Origin: Candidatus Atribacteria bacterium 4572_76
GTDB taxonomy: Bacteria > Atribacterota > Phoenicimicrobiia > Phoenicimicrobiales > Phoenicimicrobiaceae
Length of the DNA stretch: 9,009 nucleotides
NCBI GenBank assembly: GCA_002084865.1
Contig: NBMG01000096.1
Location: forward strand, 1 to 9,009
Direction: 5' to 3'
A model generated the notes under the pieces. The model made no database searches. It saw only the letters and a list, made by a program, of their open reading frames with translations, and was not told the origin of the DNA. Positions 6,361 through 9,009 of the stretch are shown piece by piece (positions within the stretch are counted from its first letter, which is position 1; the number at the start of each line of letters is the position of its first letter). The position numbers and the translations under genes are program-made.

Positions 6361-6500
6361 CATTAATGAAAGTTAAGCCTATCTAAATAAATCTGAACGC
6401 GATACTCAATACTCGATACGCGATACTAAATAACTATACGCTAAACGCTGTACGCTCTACGCTATACGAGATACGAATTAAAACTTGGAGTTTTAATAGA

Positions 6501-7004
6501 ATGATTAAAACTATTTTATTTGTCTGTACCGGCAATACCTGCCGAAGTGCTATGGCAGAAGGTATATTTAAGAAAATGTTAAAAGAAAGAACAGAAGATG
6601 ATACTAAGTTTAATGTTTTATCAGCCGGAATTTCTGCTATTCCGGGTATGAGCCCCACCCCCGAAGCTATTAAGGTTATGTCTGAGCAAAGCATTGATAT
6701 TTCGCAGCACATAGCCACTCAAGTAGATGAAGATATAGTTAAAAAAGCAGATCTAATTTTGGTCATGTCTAATAGACATAAGGATTATATTAATACAAGA
6801 TTTACCTTTACTCAAGATAAAATTTATTTACTTAAAGAATTTGCTCAGATTGGTGAATTTGAAAGCACAAGAAACACTGACAAAAACTATGAAATAATTG
6901 ACCCTCTTGGCAGACCTACAGAATTTTATCGAATTGTAGCAAAAGAGTTGAAAGAAAACTTAGAAAAGGTATTAGATAAAATTATTGAAGAAAATAAAAA
7001 ATAA
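6501..7004 (+). CDS. Low-molecular-weight phosphatase family, protein-arginine phosphatase type (YwlE-like)
   Basis: A 167-residue protein with the P-loop CTGNTCRS at residues 9-16, matching the CX5R active site (Cys9, Arg15), and the general-acid loop DPLG at 134-137. Thr13, where tyrosine phosphatases of this family usually have Ile, is the residue known in YwlE to favour phosphoarginine, so protein-arginine phosphatase is the better call; tyrosine phosphatase is the alternative. The SAGISAIPGMSPTPEAIKVMSEQSIDISQH block is typical. The start ATG has GGAG at 6487-6490, 10 bases upstream, directly after the repeat array. It is followed 17 bases later by rpiB, the usual order in Firmicutes. 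No McsB-type arginine kinase is in view to support the substrate. It appears intact. Confidence 0.88.
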   Translation: MIKTILFVCTGNTCRSAMAEGIFKKMLKERTEDDTKFNVLSAGISAIPGMSPTPEAIKVMSEQSIDISQHIATQVDEDIVKKADLILVMSNRHKDYINTRFTFTQDKIYLLKEFAQIGEFESTRNTDKNYEIIDPLGRPTEFYRIVAKELKENLEKVLDKIIEENKK

Positions 7005-7021
7005 CGGTGGTGAGTCATGAG

Positions 7022-7343
7022 ATGAAAATAGCTTTGGGTAGTGATCACGGAGGTTATCAGTTAAAGGAAAATATAAAAGAATACTTGAAGGAATTAAATA
7101 TAGAGTATATAGATTTTGGTTGCGAGAATGAGAAATCTGTAGACTATCCGGATATTGGTTACTGCCCGATATTCCAGAGAACATAACGATGCGAATATTT
7201 TAGTCCTGGGAGGAAGAGTAATTGGTTCGGGATTAGCTAAAGAAATTATAAAAGTTTGGTTGAACACTAATTTTAGCCAAGAAGAAAGGCATATTAATCG
7301 CCTGAAAAAAATAAAACAACAAGAAGATAAAATCTTTAAATAA
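7022..7343 (+). pseudogene. rpiB: Ribose-5-phosphate isomerase B, central deletion with frameshift
   Basis: RpiB interconverts ribose 5-phosphate and ribulose 5-phosphate. The first frame, 7022-7186, encodes the normal N-terminus MKIALGSDHGGYQLKENIKEY up to DYPDIG, then CPIFQRT and a stop. The C-terminus is in the next frame from about 7158: TARYSREHNDANILVLGGRVIGSGLAKEIIKVWLNTNF, ending at 7343. Missing between them are roughly 38 residues that normally carry the catalytic cysteine and the GILICGTGIG motif through to the RAALC segment. The frame change fits a deletion of 3n+2 bases. GGTGG at 7006-7010 is the likely ribosome site; an ATG at 7017 stops at once. As sequenced, no active enzyme can be made. 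Confidence 0.9.
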
Positions 7344-7702
7344 ATAAAAACAGTATCAAGTATCGAGTATCGGGTAAAGATTTTGAGAAACTCTTATCGT
7401 ATAATATAAGAATTCCATACAATATATTAAGTATTATTCAGATTAAACTAAAAACTTAAAGCTAAAAACGAAAAACCATAATTCAAAACTCAAACCCTTT
7501 TCTTTCAATATTAAATTTCAAGTTCTATTTTTGCTTCTTTATCTTTTCATTTTTGCTATATAGTATATGAGATAAGAATGATAAAACTCAAAAGATAAAA
7601 CAATATATTTAAATTATAAATTTTAAGCTAGGGCTTTACGTTTTGCGCTTTTCGTTTTTCGTTATATACTATATACTTGATACTGGATACTCGATACTAT
7701 AT
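7344..7702. repeat. Repeat region 3: nested inverted heptad arms between rpiB and upp
   Basis: No gene is seen in this gap. Outer left arm 7351-7378 has units CAGTATC, AAGTATC, GAGTATC, GGGTAAA. The right side is ten in-phase units at 7633-7702, from GCTTTAC to ACTATAT, whose last part (ACTTGAT, ACTGGAT, ACTCGAT) is the inverse of the outer left arm. An inner left array at 7447-7495 (ACTAAAA, ACTTAAA, GCTAAAA, ACGAAAA and so on) is inverse in type to the GTTTTTC-like units at 7633-7660. A further imperfect inverted pair lies at about 7539-7556 and 7583-7604. The hairpin-with-GTAG module of elements 1 and 2 is absent. The right arm ends 4 bases before the upp ribosome site. Confidence 0.75.
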
Positions 7703-7706
7703 AAAA

Positions 7707-7713
7707 AAGGAGG
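7707..7713 (+). promoter_or_regulatory. Ribosome binding site fixing the TTG start of upp
   Basis: AAGGAGG is 8 bases before the TTG at 7722. An upstream in-frame TTG at 7677 would add 15 residues that only translate the heptad array (ILDTRYYIKKEEKS), so it is rejected. Confidence 0.88.
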
Positions 7714-7721
7714 AAAAGTCA

Positions 7722-8351
7722 TTGTCAGAGGTGATTATTTTAGACCACCCATTAATACAACACAAGATAACTTTAATAAGGGATAAAAATACCCAGATGA
7801 AAGAATTTAGAGAATTAGTAGACGAACTATCTAATTTAATTGCTTATGAAGCAACCAGAGAGATAGAATTAAAGGAAATTGAAATTGAAACTCCTATTGG
7901 TAAGACTAAAAGCAAGGTAATCTCAGGGAAAAACGTTGCTATTGTAACTATCTTAAGGGCAGGTTTGGGCATGGTTGATGGAATATTAAAACTTATTCCT
8001 CCTGCAAAAGTAGGACACATCGGTCTGTATCGTGATCCTGAAACTTTAAAACCTGTAGAATATTATGCTAAATTACCATCCGATATTAAAGATAGAAAGG
8101 TAATTATAGTTGACCCCATGTTAGCAACCGGAGGTACGGCCGTTGCCTGTATAGACTATATCAAAAAATGTGGCACTGTAGATATAAAGTTTATGTGTAT
8201 AATTGCTGCTCCGGAAGGTATAAATACGTTACAAAAATACCATCCTGATGTAAAGATATATACCGCAGCTGTTGATGAAAGATTAAATTCACACGGATAT
8301 ATAGTTCCGGGCTTAGGTGATGCCGGAGATAGATTATTCGGAACAAAGTAA
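7722..8351 (+). CDS. upp: Uracil phosphoribosyltransferase
   Basis: Converts uracil and PRPP to UMP in pyrimidine salvage. With the TTG start the protein is 209 residues, the standard length. Visible features are the N-terminal VIILDHPLIQHK, the KTKSKVISGK segment (61-70), LRAGLGMVDGILKLIP (78-93), HIGLYRDPETLKPVEYY (99-115), the PRPP-binding motif VDPMLATGGTA (130-140) and the uracil-binding GYIVPGLGDAGDR (192-204). All key parts are present. It sits alone between two repeat regions, though the conserved cluster order rpiB-upp-dCMP deaminase-wecB suggests shared transcription. Confidence 0.98.
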   Translation: MSEVIILDHPLIQHKITLIRDKNTQMKEFRELVDELSNLIAYEATREIELKEIEIETPIGKTKSKVISGKNVAIVTILRAGLGMVDGILKLIPPAKVGHIGLYRDPETLKPVEYYAKLPSDIKDRKVIIVDPMLATGGTAVACIDYIKKCGTVDIKFMCIIAAPEGINTLQKYHPDVKIYTAAVDERLNSHGYIVPGLGDAGDRLFGTK

Positions 8352-8451
8352 TTCCGTATCTAGTATCTATTACAAACTTAATTAAAAAACTTAATTTCTA
8401 TATCTTGTATTTCTGGCGAGATACGATTCACGAGATACGAGATACGGAATT
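8350..8451. repeat. Repeat region 4: 19-base inverted repeat after upp
   Basis: Left arm 8350-8368 and right arm 8433-8451 are reverse complements at 18 of 19 positions; both are built of heptads (CGAGATA-type on the right, TCTAGTA-type on the left). The left arm starts inside the upp stop codon. The 64-base loop is AT-rich. A hairpin of this strength could act in mRNA processing or termination, but there is no T tract immediately after it. Confidence 0.75.
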
Positions 8452-8494
8452 GCTATTCACCATTCACTAACGACTAATACACTAACGACTATTT
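8417..8494. repeat. Heptad array upstream of dCMP deaminase
   Basis: Eleven units are in phase apart from one extra base near 8480: CGAGATA three times with CGATTCA between, CGGAATT, GCTATTC, ACCATTC, ACTAACG, ACTAATA, ACTAACG and ACTATTT. The last units match the array before rho (ACTAACA, ACTAATT). It ends two bases before the ribosome site at 8497. Confidence 0.8.
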
Positions 8495-8514
8495 TTAAAA
8501 GGAGATTGTAATTT

Positions 8515-8889
8515 ATGAGTCGTCCAACCTGGGATGAATATTTTATGGAAATAACTGAATTAGTTTCCAAGCGTTCCACCTGTTTAAGAAGAAAAGTTGG
8601 AGCAGTAATTGTGCAAGACAAGCGAATACTTACTACCGGATATAACGGTGCACCCAGGGGGTTGCCTCATTGTTTGGAAATAGGATGTTTGAGGGAAATA
8701 AAAAAAGTTGCTTCCGGAGAAAGGCAGGAATTATGTAGAGGATTACACGCTGAACAAAATGCTATTGTGCAGGCTGCATTACATGGAAATTCAGGAATAA
8801 AGAAGATTATTTTTAAAGAGAAATACCCTGATGAATTAGCACGAAAGATGTTAAAAGAAGCAGGAATAGATGAGATTTGTTATGAATAA
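8515..8889 (+). CDS. dCMP deaminase (ComEB-like) lacking the PCxxC zinc motif
   Basis: The family deaminates dCMP to dUMP, the substrate of ThyX. The 124-residue protein begins RPTWDEYFMEITELVSKRSTCLRRKVGAVIV, has TGYNGAPRGLPHC (41-53) and the zinc/catalytic motif HAEQNAI at 78-84. After AALHG (87-91) it jumps to NSGIKKIIFKEKYPDELA, whereas family members have about 24 more residues here with the PCxxC motif that supplies two of the three zinc ligands. Those ligands are absent, so the product should be inactive. The frame is kept. AATTCA at 8788-8793 could encode either side of the junction, which would fit deletion between short direct repeats; that is inference. AAAAGGAGA (8497-8505) is the ribosome site. 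The end overlaps wecB by 8 bases. Confidence 0.93.
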   Translation: MSRPTWDEYFMEITELVSKRSTCLRRKVGAVIVQDKRILTTGYNGAPRGLPHCLEIGCLREIKKVASGERQELCRGLHAEQNAIVQAALHGNSGIKKIIFKEKYPDELARKMLKEAGIDEICYE

Positions 8890-9009
8890 AATAAAAATAG
8901 CTATGATTTTTGGAACTCGCCCCGAAACCATAAAGATATTTCCCATAATTTCAGAAATAAAAAAATACCCCCATTTTATAGATTATAAAATCATAGTTTC
9001 TGGTCAACA
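8882..9009 (+). CDS. wecB: UDP-N-acetylglucosamine 2-epimerase, N-terminal part, cut by window end
   Basis: The first 42 codons are present, beginning MNKIKIAMIFGTRPETIKIFPIISEIKKYP and reaching IIVSGQ at the edge. The GTRPE-IK motif and the following VSGQ strand are diagnostic for the WecB/MnaA family, which makes UDP-ManNAc from UDP-GlcNAc for surface polymers. The ATG lies inside the end of the dCMP deaminase gene (8-base overlap), implying translational coupling. Position after upp and dCMP deaminase matches mnaA in Firmicutes clusters. Only the first quarter or less is visible, so its integrity is unknown. Confidence 0.9.
   Translation, partial: MNKIKIAMIFGTRPETIKIFPIISEIKKYPHFIDYKIIVSGQ

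Larger units (their letters stand above)
6191..6480. repeat. Composite intergenic repeat element 2 (heptad arms plus GTAG hairpins)
   Basis: The 310-base gap after prmC holds no gene and is nearly all repeat. Left arm: five in-phase units at 6194-6228 (ACTAGCG, TAAAGCG, TACAGCG, TATAGCG, TATAGTG). Then AGACAGAAGCC (6247-6257), TATCTCGT (6265-6272), a block at 6284-6305 matching 2505-2526 at 21 of 22 positions, two hairpins, AATAAATCTGAAC (6386-6398, matching 2557-2569 at 12 of 13), and a right arm of twelve units in perfect phase at 6397-6480 (from ACGCGAT through CGCTATA to CGAATTA). The block order equals that of element 1. In Firmicutes-type clusters a sua5/ywlC gene often sits here; no trace of it was seen. 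Confidence 0.85.

Noticed and set aside
6194..6480. CRISPR array
   Set aside because: The 7-base units are contiguous, degenerate and without spacers, and no cas genes are present.
7155..7343. Separate small gene starting at TTG 7155
   Set aside because: Its sequence is the C-terminal half of RpiB and the TTG has no ribosome site; it is the second fragment of the broken rpiB.

Overview
The window is an AT-rich bacterial chromosome segment in which every recognisable gene lies on the + strand. The gene order is rho, rpmE, tdk, thyX, a DUF1385 membrane protein, prfA, prmC, an arginine/tyrosine phosphatase (ywlE type), rpiB, upp, dCMP deaminase and wecB/mnaA. This is the conserved rho-to-mnaA neighbourhood known from Firmicutes and relatives, without the sua5/ywlC and glyA genes often found in it. 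Strong AAGGAGG-type ribosome sites, TTG starts and ThyX are compatible with an anaerobic Firmicutes-like or candidate-phylum lineage such as Atribacterota. That placement is inference; there is no rRNA or marker tree behind it.

Layout: 1-119 is a heptanucleotide-repeat leader. It is followed by rho (120-1262, C-terminus lost), rpmE (1342-1563), a clear intrinsic terminator (1727-1761) and tdk (1808-2386). Repeat element 1 (2387-2655) precedes a tightly packed run of thyX, DUF1385, prfA and prmC (2673-6190) with overlapping or nearly touching ends. Repeat element 2 (6191-6480) is followed by ywlE and rpiB (6501-7343), repeat region 3 (7344-7702), upp (7722-8351), repeat region 4 (8352-8494), dCMP deaminase (8515-8889) and the first 42 codons of wecB.

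Two things stand out. First, five intergenic gaps are filled by degenerate tandem repeats with a strict 7-base period, such as CGCTATA, ACTCGAT and CGAGATA units. In four of the gaps these form inverted arms running from the upstream stop codon to just before the next ribosome site. Two of the gaps also carry GTAG-headed hairpins resembling REP elements, and these two elements share the same internal order of blocks. Second, an unusual number of conserved genes are damaged. Rho ends inside a heptad array about 45 residues early. RF1 has a single-base frameshift and a 27-base tandem duplication. PrmC and RpiB each have an internal deletion plus frameshift. dCMP deaminase has an apparent in-frame deletion that removes its PCxxC zinc motif. 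Whether this is real genome decay or an assembly artefact cannot be decided from the sequence alone.

Functionally the window joins transcription termination and translation (Rho, L31, RF1 and its methylase PrmC) with pyrimidine and dTMP supply (thymidine kinase, ThyX, uracil phosphoribosyltransferase, dCMP deaminase), and ends at the start of a cell-surface sugar gene.
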